DNA from: Hippopus hippopus
Taxonomy: Eukaryota; Mollusca; Bivalvia; Cardiida; Cardiidae
Assembly (NCBI GenBank): GCA_946811185.2
Contig: OX328113.1
Span: 434,001-498,000 of the forward strand
Direction of reading: 5' to 3'
Length of the DNA: 64,000 nt
The position numbers and the translations under genes were made by a program. Shown one piece after another: positions 52,980 to 63,713 of the stretch. How positions within the stretch are numbered: position 1 is the stretch's first letter; every line of letters starts with the position of its first letter. A model generated the notes under the pieces. The model had not been told where the DNA came from and made no database searches. It saw only the letters and a program-made list of their open reading frames with translations.

Positions 52980-54156
52980 TTGGGGAGCGGCGGAGGGGTC
53001 TAAATCAAGGGTTAGGTAGATTGACTTTTTCATTGAAGCCTCAGTAAAGCCAAAGAATAGGTATTTTCACTGTTTAAAACTGGAAAATATAATGGATTAC
53101 CAATCACAACACACATATATAAGATCAGAGAAATCCTGAATGTGTCCGTTACTGCATTGGTTACCATGATATACGCCTGCGAAAATGCATGGAGAAGCAC
53201 GTCAATTTCAGGGACGCCGTTGATAAAGACAACCGTCGCTATCGTTCGTGTATATATGAACTAGGTCTTCAAAAACGTCACATGATAACATTGCATCTCA
53301 TTAGTGCTATGACGTAGTAGACAGGACTATTGTTTACAATTCCACCATTATGTCATTGGAGAGTAAGATTGCTCATTCTGAACCTGTTTCCTTATTTAGA
53401 TGTAGTAAACTCTTCCTGTATTGATGATAAATGAATAAGCGATGATCAGCCTGTGTCATTGTTTCTGTTTACGATGTCGATAAACTTACATTTTTCAAGC
53501 CTAGAATGGGGACAAAACGATCAAGTGAATGAAGGGTTTGTTTCGACGCTTTGAATGTTCACGTGGTGTTTACGTCACTAACACGTCACTGCGGAGATTT
53601 ACGACGAAAAGTCGGCTAATCGTCGGCGATCATCAATATAAAACAGATAATGCGGCATGGTAGGATCTATTCTTGTTTCAAAATTCTTTTTGCTGCCACT
53701 GACTGGAACTTTTGCGAACTGCATCTTTACATATCGTGAAAGTCTTAATAATCGCCATATTTTTACATTATAAAAATGAAATTTACATTTATTTTATAAA
53801 CAGGTTGTTTATTCAGTTGGACGCTACTGAGACTTTAAAATAATTTTAATTTTGTAAATAAGAGAAAAATATACCACAGTTGATTATTGTTGTTTGTAAT
53901 TTAGTCAACAAAAAATAATACATAAAATGACTACTTTTAATAAGTAATGAAGGACCCATATGAAGTCCAGAGTTTTTTCTGTAGAACATTTCAAGACTAT
54001 TCAGTGTAAATGAAAAATTCAGACCACACTTTTTGTGGTCTGATCTTGATCTACTCTATCAAATTAGTGTTTTTGAAGGTACTCTACGGCTTTAATTTTT
54101 TAACAGCTTCCAGATCTGATCTTAATTTACGCTGCCTGGTAAAAAAGATAGTTTTA
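52980..54156. other. No recognised gene
   Basis: Noncoding, with a short hairpin CAGACCACACTTTTTGTGGT near 54020. Confidence 0.4.
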
Positions 54157-54385
54157 GACTGCGTACCAAACAACAAAATTTTGGACTCCACCAAACTGAG
54201 AGCATTTGGAGACGGCAAATTACATGTAGCTTAAAGGATGACTCCTGTCTGTGCTGGGGTAGAAAACATTGTAGAAAAAAGGATAAAATGCTGGTTACTG
54301 GCATTTTCTCCTTTCTTTCACAGTATTTTTTTAGGGCTTCTTTCTCAGGGTTGTTTAAAACTCAGGATTGTATGGTAAAGATTAT
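54156..54385. mobile_element. TTAA hairpin MITE, diverged copy
   Basis: Block order is kept (ACCAAACAACAAAATTTTGG to GGATTGTATGGTAAAG); TTAA ends are lost. Confidence 0.65.
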
Positions 54386-54425
54386 AAGAGATAAAGGATA
54401 TATTTGGCTTTAATGTTTAAACAGC

Positions 54426-54539
54426 TGTCAGATGGGACAAACTGAAGAGCTGGAAAATTTTGTCTGATGATATTGTGTCAAAGATCAATGATATTGAGGA
54501 GGAGGATGAAGCCATAACTCTGGACATCGGACCTCAAGT
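54426..54539 (+). CDS. Candidate exon of a second plus-strand gene
   Basis: After TTTAAACAG the frame VRWDKLKSWKILSDDIV then NDIEEEDEAITLDIGPQ stays open to a GTATGT donor. The helical acidic composition is protein-like. It may be an early exon of the WD40-like gene represented at 59274 and 62849, but the link is only by strand and proximity. Confidence 0.4.
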
Positions 54540-55741
54540 ATGTTACATGCTTTAACCCTTTACCACAGTCCAGGGATGTAAAATTCCACTCGCCCGCTCG
54601 CACTGGCAAGTGATATTTGTCTTCAGGTGAGTACAAGAAAAACCTGACTCGCCTGACCAGGCGAGTTCATTTTCTAACATTTTACATGCACTTGAAGTCT
54701 GTAAAATTTGGCAAAATTTCAGTCAGTGAACTGCTAATCAAACGGAAGTTTACATCAGTTTGAGGTTTTGTCTGATTACAAACCATTACATGCATGTATA
54801 CACACAATACGATGTCAATTTGGCCATGCCCAGTCTGCATCAAATCTCTACAGTGAACCAATCAGGTATCACATATGACATTTAGTCGCGGTCCATAATT
54901 TCTAAGCTTTGATGCTGCATTATAAACTGTAAGTATAATTAATCACATGACGGTCAATCCTATAAGAGGAATATTTCATGAAAAAAAAGGGCGAGTGAAA
55001 ACTCAGCAGGGCAAGTAACCTTTAACACCTATTCGCCCTGTTGCACAAGTAATTAAAAATCATTTTACATCCCTGCAGTCCCAACTTTAAATGACTCTGA
55101 AAGAGAAAGCTTTTTAAAAGATTGTGGGAAAAGGAGAAAATGCTGGTTACAAAGAATTTCTCTGCCTATTTACTGCACATTAGACACCTTTGGAAAACAT
55201 TGCTGGGAAAGAGGCTGTTGCTTGTTACAAACAATTGCTCATTTTCCCATTATATTAAGAATATTTTATAAATCCAACTTTAAATCCTTTACCAAGTCAT
55301 CAAGAGTTTTATCAACTCTGAGCAAAAAGTCTTTTGAAAACATTTCTTACAAAGTTTTGTAAGGATCTTTCAAAGACAAATCCCATCATTAGAACCACAT
55401 TTAATTTGTCATCTGCAGAAGTTTTCAATTTTCGTCATAGAGACTTTTGTGGAGTTAGAATTCTCTAGTCTTTTTGATAATTTTGGGCATATGACTGTCT
55501 CAGGGTTGACATGTGATATAACGAGTGAACTTTATCTGTAACTTTGTATATTATACTATGAATCATAATTTACCATTTACCATTCATTTGAACATCAGTT
55601 TATAGGTTAATCCTTTACCAAGCAATACCAAGTTTTAATGACCCTAAGAAAGAAAGCTTTGGAAAACATTGTGGTCAAAGGAGAAAATGCTTAACCAGCA
55701 TTTTCTCCTTTTCCCAAAATGTTTTAAACCCTTCCCATAAC
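54540..55741. other. Repeat-rich noncoding stretch
   Basis: Contains a segment at about 54580-55075 bounded by similar phrases on opposite strands (CAGGGATGTAAAATTCCACT and the complement near ATTTTACATCCCTG), a likely hAT-like non-autonomous element of about 0.5 kb. Two decayed TTAA-MITE copies lie at about 55080-55300 and 55605-55740. Confidence 0.5.
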
Positions 55742-56575
55742 ACTTTGCCAAAGGCCAGCAGGCTTATGTCATGGCCAGGTGTCTGTCGTGCGTGCGTGCG
55801 TGCGTGCATCTGTGCGTGTGTCCGTCTGTGCGTGCGTGCGTTAACTTTAATTTCAAACATTTTCTTCTCTGAAACTACCCATCCAAATTTGATGAAACTT
55901 CACAGAAATTATCATGCCATGGTCCTCTTCAGAATTTCTTGTAACAGTTTGATTCCTTCAAAAACCCTGGTTGCCATGGCAACAAAAATGAAAAAAAATT
56001 AACATTTTTAAAAATCTTTTTCTCTGAAACCAAAAGGCCCAGGGCTACTGAATTTGGCATGTAGCTTTATCTAAAGGACCTTTAACAAGTTTCTTCATAT
56101 TATAGGCCTGGGGTCAAAATTGGCTCCATCCCAGGGATCACAAGTGTAACATGGGCTTTCGTATGTAGTCACTTCAATTTTAACATTAATCAAGGGAAAT
56201 AACTCTTGTTATAAAGGATAAAGTTTGTTACTGTTTACCTCCCTTGATTATCAAACTGCAGTGATACATGATTGGTGCTAGATATTTAAGTTTTTTGATT
56301 GAAAATATTCTGTTTTCAGGAAGAGTGATTCATTTTGATGCTAATAGTTATGCTCACATGAGTGGAATATTGAATTCAAATTAAGGTTTCTATCATTCAG
56401 GTTTTTTTTTCCAAGAACTTTACCTTTCATGCCAATTAATAAACCTGCTTGTATTGCCTGACAGTGTTCATTGTTTTCGAAAGCCCTCTTTTTCAGAGTA
56501 ATGAACACTTCAATTTGTGTGGTAAAGGGTTAAAAAGCCAGTGGAGCGATACAGGGCCATCATGGCCCTCTTTTT
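55742..56575. mobile_element. Tandem-array element family, short reversed copy
   Basis: Begins with GCCAGCAGGCTTATGTCATG and a CGTG microsatellite, passes through CCATGGTCCTCTTCAGAATT, and ends GCGATACAGGGCCATCATGG, matching 756-2210 in reverse with fewer internal units. Confidence 0.75.
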
Positions 56576-56763
56576 TTGTTGTTTGCAAATGCATTCCATT
56601 TGGATAGGCCTGAAATTTTCTGGTTTGGTAAAGGGTTAAATTAGGTTACGCTGTGGCAATTGGGGGTTTGATGCATCTCAGTGATACATTATAGCAAGCT
56701 AGTCGTCACATTCCAGTAAATATGGATCTATAAAAAACATTTTGCCCAAGAACGGATCGTATC

Positions 56764-57074
56764 GACCAGCCCGCATAGCTCAATAGGTAGAGCGTAGGAC
56801 TCGTGAACGTGATGTTTCGAGTCTTTGGAGGGTGTGGGTTCGATCCCCAAGGCTGGCCACCTAAAATTACTAATTGTCTTTTGGATGAGATGTTAAACCG
56901 AAGTCCCGTGTGACAGTGCTATACACCGAGCACGTAAAAGAACCAGGCGTAACTTAAGGTGGGTTTCGTCCTGTATCTGCACTATCCCCAGTAACAATAC
57001 TAACAGCCTTCAGGGGGCGTCGCCCATATGGGCAACCGTTGGCGACGATAAATAAACGCAAATTCAATCAATCA
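56764..57074 (+). mobile_element. tRNA-derived SINE with 12-bp target duplication
   Basis: The head resembles a tRNA gene (ATAGCTCAATAGGTAGAGCG as A box region, GGTTCGATCCC as B box). The body has GATGAGATGTTAAACCGAAG and GCACGTAAAAGAACC, widespread in invertebrate SINEs, and the tail is AATTCAATCAATCA. Exact 12-bp duplications ACGGATCGTATC lie at 56752-56763 and 57075-57086, so it is a recent insertion. It interrupts a TGAGCCATGCT-type MITE. Confidence 0.9.
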
Positions 57075-57327
57075 ACGGATCGTATCATGAGGTAGTATGG
57101 TCCAAAGACAGGCAGAAGATTTACAAATAGTGAAAACTTTGGACTAATGTCTGCCTGTGTGGACTGTGTAGGCTGGCAAATTGGGTTGATTCTTTTTGCT
57201 TATGCATTTAACCTCCTTTTCAAAAAGCATACCTTAGTTGTATGTTTGAAATAGACTGGAACGTATTAGGGTAAGTCGTACATATGATTTTTTTATGGAT
57301 CTGATTTCAGTTGCTAACAACCCTTCG

Positions 57328-57474
57328 ACACCCCAGTTCTTTACGCTGCGTGGATCATTCGTCTTCCAAACTTGGCGAGATGTTCTCCACCCACTGGAAC
57401 AAAGGGGCTGTACAGTGTGTGAAAGTCTGGACTCTAGAGTCAAAGGACAAAAATGGCGTCATCAAACACAAAGC
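57328..57474 (+). CDS. Candidate exon, second plus-strand gene
   Basis: After CACCCCAG, one frame reads SLRCVDHSSSKLGEMFSTHW then NKGAVQCVKVWTLESKD. The base composition is richer in G/C than the surroundings. Another frame is also open, so the choice is uncertain. No family identified. Confidence 0.3.
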
Positions 57475-57531
57475 GTAGGATTAGCTAACTGATATCATTG
57501 TTTTTGTGTGGTATTTTACCCTTACCCCAGA

Positions 57532-57839
57532 GCACCGGTAGCTCAGTCCGGCAGTAGCGTACAGGACTTGAGAACAGGGTGAACATGGGTTCGATTGTTG
57601 GCTGGGCCAATTTCTTTCCAAGGATTGATGATAGTCATTGTGACAGGATTCATTCCTCTTCCACCACTGACCATTGTTTCGATGATGGTTATTTGGGAAA
57701 GCAGCCAGTGGCTAGGAAAGAATATTGTGTGGAGTACTGGTAAAAGATTCTCCAGGAAAGCATGGATATGTGCACTTGCTGCAACGATATAACTGAGATA
57801 ATGTTGAAAACGGCGTTAAACACCATACAGTCAATCAAT
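57532..57839 (+). mobile_element. tRNA-derived SINE, second family, copy 1
   Basis: Head GCACCGGTAGCTCAGTCCGG with B box GGTTCGATTG; the body includes CCAAGGATTGATGATAGTCA, and the tail is GGCGTTAAACACCATACAGT followed by CAATCAAT. Two reverse-strand copies lie at 60126-60420 and 60570-60880. Confidence 0.85.
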
Positions 57840-58063
57840 TTAACCCCTTACCTCACAGTCCTGTGTTTTAGCAACCCTCGGGAAAATGCCTTTGGAAAAT
57901 ATTGTGGGAAAAGAAGAAAATGCTGGTAACCAGCATTTTCTTCTTTTTCCACAATGTTTTCTAGCCTTTCAGACATATCTCATCATTTGAGCCATTCTTA
58001 TTTGTCGTCTGCAAATGCTTCAGGCTGGATCAGTCTAGAAAATTGTGGTTTGGTAAGGGGTTA
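57840..58063. mobile_element. TTAA hairpin MITE, near-intact copy
   Basis: Starts TTAACCCCTTACCTCACAGT exactly at the SINE tail and ends GGTAAGGGGTTAG (last TTAA base mutated). Central palindrome intact. Confidence 0.8.
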
Positions 58064-58255
58064 GTATTTTCCAACATGTACCTGAGAATAACCTTTGTCG
58101 TATTTACAGCATGCCACTTTCGAAAACAATGTGATAAAATGAAACATTAAAAACTATGCACCAAGCCAAATCTTTCTTTGTCACACAGTGTAACATGCAA
58201 TGTCATATCCGACAGTGAATCTATAAATATTTTCATTGTTTTTCTGTTCCAATAT

Positions 58256-58345
58256 TGCGACAAGAAACACTGGTTAATCTGAAGGATGAAGAAAAAAAAT
58301 TGTTGTTCTACGATTTGGTTGTAACAGTTTCTGACATACACCTCA
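58256..58345 (+). CDS. Candidate exon, second plus-strand gene
   Basis: The open frame reads ETLVNLKDEEKKLLFYDLVV then TVSDIHLK before a GTTTCT donor-like site. The helical, protein-like composition is consistent with an exon of the WD40-like gene. Borders are weak. Confidence 0.3.
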
Positions 58346-58477
58346 AGGTTTCTAAAGCTTTACTGTTTTCAAAGAAAACGCTGAGGTATTGTCATGACCA
58401 TGTGTCGCCCCTGACATTGTCGTGCTATTACTTTGACATTATGTTATACATGTATGTTTGTAATTACTGAAGTTATA

Positions 58478-58665
58478 TGAGCCATGTTCTGGCTAAAGGG
58501 GGTTTAATGCATCTTCTTGATGTATTATTACTAAGCGAGTCATCACATAATTAGGTAGAAAATTGACAAATAGCAAAAACTTTTGTGCAAGGTTGGCCTG
58601 CACACACTGAGCAGGCTAACCTGGGTTGATACTCAGCCTGTTTACTGAGCATGGCTCATTAAACT
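58478..58665. mobile_element. MITE with TGAGCCATGTT ends
   Basis: Inverted ends TGAGCCATGTTCTGGCTAAA and ACTGAGCATGGCTCA; the core pairs GGCCTGCACACACTGAGCAG with AGGCT. Confidence 0.75.
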
Positions 58666-59273
58666 TGGGGCAGTTGTTAATTTCAAAAGGGGAACCCATT
58701 TAAGACAGGCAGATAAACCTCACAATATTTTTTGACGTAGTTATGCCTCTTTTTCAGCATATATCTGTCACTGAAAAAGTAACTACAGCCAACTGTTGGC
58801 ACCCAGTGGTCAAGCTCCTGTTCAAGGATGTTTTTGAAGTTTTCAACACCAAATTTGTGTCAAGGAGATAAGATTAAGAATACCTGTCAAAGCTTATGTT
58901 CTATTTTTTGTTAGGTTTTTACCCTGTACTAGACAACAAATTGTAGGCTTGTCCAAATCAAATTTTTTTAGCGGACAAATAAAATTTGACTCACATGACT
59001 ATATTTGCTTTTGAAAAAGTAGAAAACTTTGCCAGAAATGAAGAAAATGCATTTTTTTCCTTTTAAAGAAGGACTTGTCCAAATCAAATTTGTTCGCAGA
59101 CATATAAAATTTAACTCATATGACTGAATAAGCCTTTGAAAAAGTAGAAAACATTGCCAGAAATGGAGAAAACACATTGTCTTCTTTTTGGACTTTGTGT
59201 TCAAAAGCTTCCATCCCCCAGATTCCTTATTTTCTCTTTCAGTAGGTGTTTTTTTTTTTTTTGCCTTTTTTAG

Positions 59274-59429
59274 GTTTGAGACCAACTGTGAGATAACAAC
59301 ACTGACCTATGTGTCCAAACACAGAGCCTACTTGGTGTTTTGTACAGATCTTACTCTGAGAGTGTTTACTGATGCTCACAGCAACTTTGTAGAAGTGCAA
59401 TGTATCCCATATTTGACTACAATCCTTTG
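59274..59429 (+). CDS. WD40-like exon
   Basis: A 156-bp exon between TTTTTTAG and GTAAAT encodes FETNCEITTLTYVSKHRAYL, then VFCTDLTLRVFTDAHSNF. The alternation of short beta strands with a V/LxxFTD ending resembles one WD40 blade. It ends two bases into a codon, matching the one-base start of the exon at 62849. The precise family is not identified. Confidence 0.55.
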
Positions 59430-59442
59430 GTAAATAGATTAA

Positions 59443-59622
59443 TGAGCAATGCTCTGTGAAAAGGGGGCTAAATGCGTCTTCGAAAAGTATCGATCCAGGT
59501 CAGCCTGCACAAACGACGCAGGCTAACCAAGGCCGAAACTTTCTGTGATTGGTCAAATTTGTGTGTGTTGGTCTATATCATGATCCAGACAGTTGCAAGA
59601 CTAAATGGATTTGTATGGATCC
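59443..59622. mobile_element. MITE with CCTGCACAAACGACGCAGG core, split by a TTAA-MITE
   Basis: Left part of a TGAGCCATGCT-type element; the right part continues at 59852-59925 (ACATTACAAAGATGTATTAA to GAGCATGGCTCAT). The insert is the TTAA-MITE at 59623-59851. Confidence 0.7.
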
Positions 59623-59851
59623 TTAACTTTTTACCACACAATCCCGACTTTTAATGACCCTTACAAAGAAGCCTCTTGAAAACATAGTGGGAAAAGGAGA
59701 AAATGCTGGTAACCAGCATTTTCTCCTTTTCACACAATATTTTCTGCCCTATCAAAGTCAGAAATCATCATATTACCAAGATTTAGTTTGTTGTCTGCAG
59801 ATGCTTTGAATTTGGTCCAGTCCAAAAATTTGTTGTTTGGTAAAGAGTTAA
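59623..59851. mobile_element. TTAA hairpin MITE, intact copy nested in another MITE
   Basis: 229 bp with TTAA at both borders. The surrounding element reads continuously across the insertion if one TTAA is counted, which supports TTAA target duplication. Confidence 0.88.
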
Positions 59852-60125
59852 CTATGTGATGTCTTGCTTGGTACAATACATTACAAAGATGTATTAAGCC
59901 CTTTTTGCCAGAGCATGGCTCATTTTTTTTATTTGTGTGTGTTATAAATCTTTTAATCCTCAGAGGGCTAAATGAAGCCAACAGTGTAGAAATAAAACCT
60001 AAAAATTGCAGTTGGAATGTTGCCCTTGTCCAGACTGTCACAGCAAAGCAGACAGAAGTGTAGATTCAAGATCAGACTGCATGTTTTGTGCCATCCTGAT
60101 CTTCACCAACTGCAAAAGGCAACCG

Positions 60126-60420
60126 ATTGATTTATTGATTGATTGTATGGTGTATGCCATTTTCAACTTTATTTCAGCTGTATCGAGGTGGCCAGTGCAT
60201 CTGTCCTTGCTTCCTGGAGTTTCTTTTTCAGTACTCCACACAATATTCTATCCAAGCCACTGGCTGCTTTCTCCCATTGTTGAAACAAAAGGTCGGTGGT
60301 GAGAGAGGAATGAGTCCTGTTGCAATGGCAATCATCAATCCTTGGAAAGAAATTGGCCAAACCGAGAATTGAACCAGGGACTCTAGTCCTGTACACTACC
60401 CACAAAGCTATACCAGGGCT
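60126..60420 (-). mobile_element. tRNA-derived SINE, second family, copy 2
   Basis: Reverse-strand copy of the SINE at 57532. Read on minus, the head has TATAGCTTTGTGGGTAGTG and a B box GGTTCAATTCTC. Confidence 0.8.
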
Positions 60421-60569
60421 CGGCTAGTTGCCAAATAAGACCCAAATTGTTGCAATAAGAAGGTTGCTCTTGTCCAGACTGTCACAGCAAAGCAGACAGA
60501 CAGTGAAGATTCAAGATCAGGCTGCATGTTTTGTGCCATCTGATCCTGATCTTCACCAGCTGAAAGGCA

Positions 60570-60880
60570 ACTGATTGATTAATTGAGTGTATGGTGTTTA
60601 ACGCTGTTTTCAATACCATTTCATTTATATCCCGGCAGCCAGTGCACCTACCCATGTTTTCCTGGAGTTTCTATTACCAGTACTCTGCACAATATTCTTT
60701 CTAAGCTACTGGCTGTGTTTTCCACATAACATTTGCCGAAACAATGGTCAGCAGTGAGAGAGGAATGAATCCTGTCACAATGACTATCATCAATCCTTGG
60801 AAAGAAATTGGCCAAGCCAAGCAACCCCCTGTTCTAAAGTCCTACATGCTTCGGACTGAGCTATTGGGGCTTGGCGCAAA
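60570..60880 (-). mobile_element. tRNA-derived SINE, second family, copy 3
   Basis: Same family and orientation as the copy at 60126; the head region (AATAGCTCAGTCCGAAGC on minus) is retained. Confidence 0.8.
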
Positions 60881-61080
60881 AGTAACTGAGGTTTTGAAAG
60901 GCATGCGAAGCTTTAATACAAAAGCTCCAAGTTTGTTTCTTCAGTTCAGGCAAATCTATCCTGTGATAATCAAAGTTGTGCCTCAGGGCCAGCCAGATTT
61001 TTGTTTCTCACACTGCCCTACATTGTTTTAACCCTTAAAGTGCCTTTGACGCCTATAGTTGCCTTTACGACCAGTGTAGA

Positions 61081-61115
61081 TCAAGATCAGACTGCACAAA
61101 ATGTGCAGTCTCATC
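61081..61115. repeat. GATCAGACTGCAC hairpin
   Basis: A palindrome formed by AGATCAGACTGCACA and TGTGCAGTCTCATCT. The same motif appears near 28340, 32440, 60070, 60500, 61340, 62330 and 63755. Confidence 0.75.
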
Positions 61116-61337
61116 TTTTATCTTCACTGACCATTTTGCTTTATTTTTATTGACAAAAGCAACCATGATATTGAAATGCTTGTTTTTTTTTTACTGAAAA
61201 TGTCCATTGGTTTTATTTGGAACCCTTAGAGTTGAATAAGTAAAATGAAACTTTTAAGGTGACATTATAACCCATACTTTTGCTACTTTAAAGGTTTTCT
61301 TAGGGGAAAAATAGTTTTTCATCAGACAGTTTAGATC

Positions 61338-61378
61338 CAAGATCAGACAGCACGTTCTGTGCAGTCTGATCTTGATCT
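61338..61378. repeat. GATCAGACTGCAC hairpin
   Basis: AAGATCAGACAGCACG pairs with CTGTGCAGTCTGATCTT and is followed by GATCTAC, as in the other copies. Confidence 0.75.
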
Positions 61379-61555
61379 ACTCTGTCCGCAAAAGGTCCTT
61401 GAGTCGCGCTTAGCAGCCTAAGGCTTAAGACTTGTTCATATTGACACCATTGGCAGACGACAAACAAGATGATGTTCAAATGATTTGATTTTTCTTTGGA
61501 AGGGTAGAAAACATTGTTGGAAACAGGAAAAATGCTGGTTTATAGCATCTCCTTT

Positions 61556-61767
61556 TCACCCTTTACCACACAATATGACTTTTAATGACTCTGAGATAGA
61601 AGCCTTCTGAAAACATTGTAGGAAAAGGAGAAAATGCCAGCATTTTCTCTTTTTCCCAAAATGTTTTCTTCATTTCACAAAACAAATTTCAGTCACCTTT
61701 ATGTTGTCGTCTGCAAATGTTTTCTTTTTGGAACAGTCTAAAATTTTGTCGTTTGGTTAAGAATTAA
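61556..61767. mobile_element. TTAA hairpin MITE, diverged copy
   Basis: Starts CACCCTTTACCACACAAT and ends GGTTAAGAATTAA; the hairpin loop is shortened. Confidence 0.7.
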
Positions 61768-62620
61768 CACACAATTTGTTCAAGAGCTTTTTACCTTAGA
61801 GTCATACAAACTGAATATTGCGTGGTAAAGGAGTTAATATTCAAACAAACTGACATGAAATGAATGACCTGAATTAGCATATATGGCCTGCAACATGTGA
61901 AAAGGGCCATTTGGACATTTGCGTAAAGTGTCATCTCCGATCAGCCTGCGCACTCCACGCAGGCTAATCTGAAACGACAGTTTCTGTTTTTATGCAATTG
62001 TCTGTTTTGCACAAGTCTATTGTAGCACAAAATCTAATGTAGTCGCAAAGTGCAGTCTTGGATTAGCCTGCGCAGACTGTGCAGGCTGATCTGAGACAAC
62101 AATTTATGCAAATGTCTGAATGCCCCTTTTTCGCGTGCTGGAAGCCATATTATTCACTTGAATCACTATCGTAACTTGGCTTCGGCTATTATCGTCTGAA
62201 TGTGGAACTATGTGGATGACTTTCCACTCTCTGTGCTGCTAATAGATTTGTCATGTCTTTTAAGAACACATAAAATACCTGAAGTAAACATGATTTTGTT
62301 GGTTTGAATTGGTAATATGTGGCTGATAAGATTGATCTAAGATGCACTTTCTGTGCAGTCTGATCTTGATCCATGTCGTCTGAAAGTTTCTTGTTTTGAC
62401 ATTTACCGTTAATACAATTTCCATACTGTCGAGTATATGTAATGATGAAAATACTCATTCTCTAATTATTCATTGCAAACAGGTAAATTTCGTGTCCATT
62501 TGTTTGAGACATACAAATGCTGGTCAACAGCGTTTCCTCTTTTTTATGCAATTTGTTCAAGAGCCTTTTCCCACAGGGTTGTTGAAATTAAAGATTCTTA
62601 AAGCAGAGATTCTTTAAAGC

Positions 62621-62790
62621 AGAGCTCCAGATAGGGACTGATGATATTGTAAATCCATTATTTCTCTTCCAAACCCTGTGTTGTGGGTACTCATTAAAAG
62701 TCTAATTAGTACCCATAATGTAGGGTTTGGTGGAGAATAATTAATATTTTCACTTTTGGAATCAAAACCACTCCCTCTATCTAGAGCTCT
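62621..62790. mobile_element. MITE, CAGAGCTCC family, copy 3
   Basis: Ends GCAGAGCTCCAGATAGG and TATCTAGAGCTCTGG; the central hairpin is partly deleted (GGGTACTCATTA and TTAGTACCC). Confidence 0.75.
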
Positions 62791-62848
62791 GGTAAATGGC
62801 TAGAAATTAAATCATACAGATTGACAAATACTGTATTTCTACTTTCAG

Positions 62849-62930
62849 TTTGATTTACAATAAAGAAGAAGATAGAATTTATGCAGGTGGGATAGGTTTT
62901 ATTAAAGAATGGAAGATACAAGGTGCAGAG
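62849..62930 (+). CDS. WD40-like exon, continuing
   Basis: An 82-bp exon between CTTTCAG and GTATGT encodes LIYNKEEDRIYAGGIGFIKE then WKIQGAE. The GGxxGxIxxW ending is typical of a WD40 blade. Its first base completes the codon left open by the exon at 59274-59429, so the two can be spliced in frame. Confidence 0.55.
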
Positions 62931-63483
62931 GTATGTAGCAAATCTATTCTAACCTTTACTTGTAGAAACATCTCATGCAAAATTTGTTATCAGGTGTAGG
63001 GAGTTTGGTATCTGGGCCCACTTTCACAAAAAAATTTTAAGTCTCTTATTTTACTCAAATCTTTTGACTGTCCCAGGTTCTGACCTAAATTGAATCATTA
63101 TTTGAGATCATTTCAGTAGCAATAGACTGTAGCAACTTTCTCAAGTCCTGAGTTGACACTATTTTTCAGACTCAACTAAGCAGTATAAATGGATTTAAGT
63201 TAATTAACAGACTTCAGTCCATTATTTTGCTCTGTTAAGTCTGAAATGTTGTTTGAGAATGTTACATAAGTCTGTTGAGGTAGGTGAAATGCATCTGGAG
63301 TAACAAACTCACCTTAAGTTGGAAAACAAGTCTGTTTGTGGATTTGAGTAAGGCAAGATACTTAAATTTTTTCATGAATCTGGGTCCCCATAAGATAACC
63401 TGTAGTATGGAAATACTAACCCCTAGACACCGAGTAAATCTGATGACATTTTCAGTCCAGAAATGATTAAAAAATCTGTAATT
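62931..63483. other. No recognised gene
   Basis: Probable intron following the WD40-like exon. No further exon or repeat recognised. Confidence 0.4.
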
Positions 63484-63713
63484 TTAACTGTTTACCAAAC
63501 GACAAAATTTTAGCCTTGTTCAAATTGAAAGCATTTGCAAACAACTATTTCAGCTTGGCTCAAATGGTACAATTTTTTCTTTGATAGGGTAGAAAACATT
63601 GTGGGAAAAGGAGAAAATGCTGGTTACCAGCATTTTCTCCTTTTCCAACAATGTTTTCAAAAGGCTTGTTTCCCAGGGTCGTTAAAAGTCAGCATTGTAC
63701 GGTAAAGGGTTAA
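63484..63713. mobile_element. TTAA hairpin MITE, intact copy
   Basis: 230 bp with TTAA at both ends; the palindrome runs from about 63592 to 63660 with very few mismatches. Confidence 0.88.

Larger units (their letters stand above)
60003..60900. repeat. Tandem duplication, about 444-bp period
   Basis: CTTGTCCAGACTGTCACAGC occurs at 60025 and 60469, followed in both by a GATCAGACTGCATG hairpin piece and a reversed SINE. The block including the SINE was duplicated head to tail and then diverged. Confidence 0.8.

Noticed and set aside
56768..56858. tRNA gene
   Set aside because: A and B box-like sequences are present, but the head is followed by a typical SINE body and tail and the whole is flanked by a 12-bp duplication.
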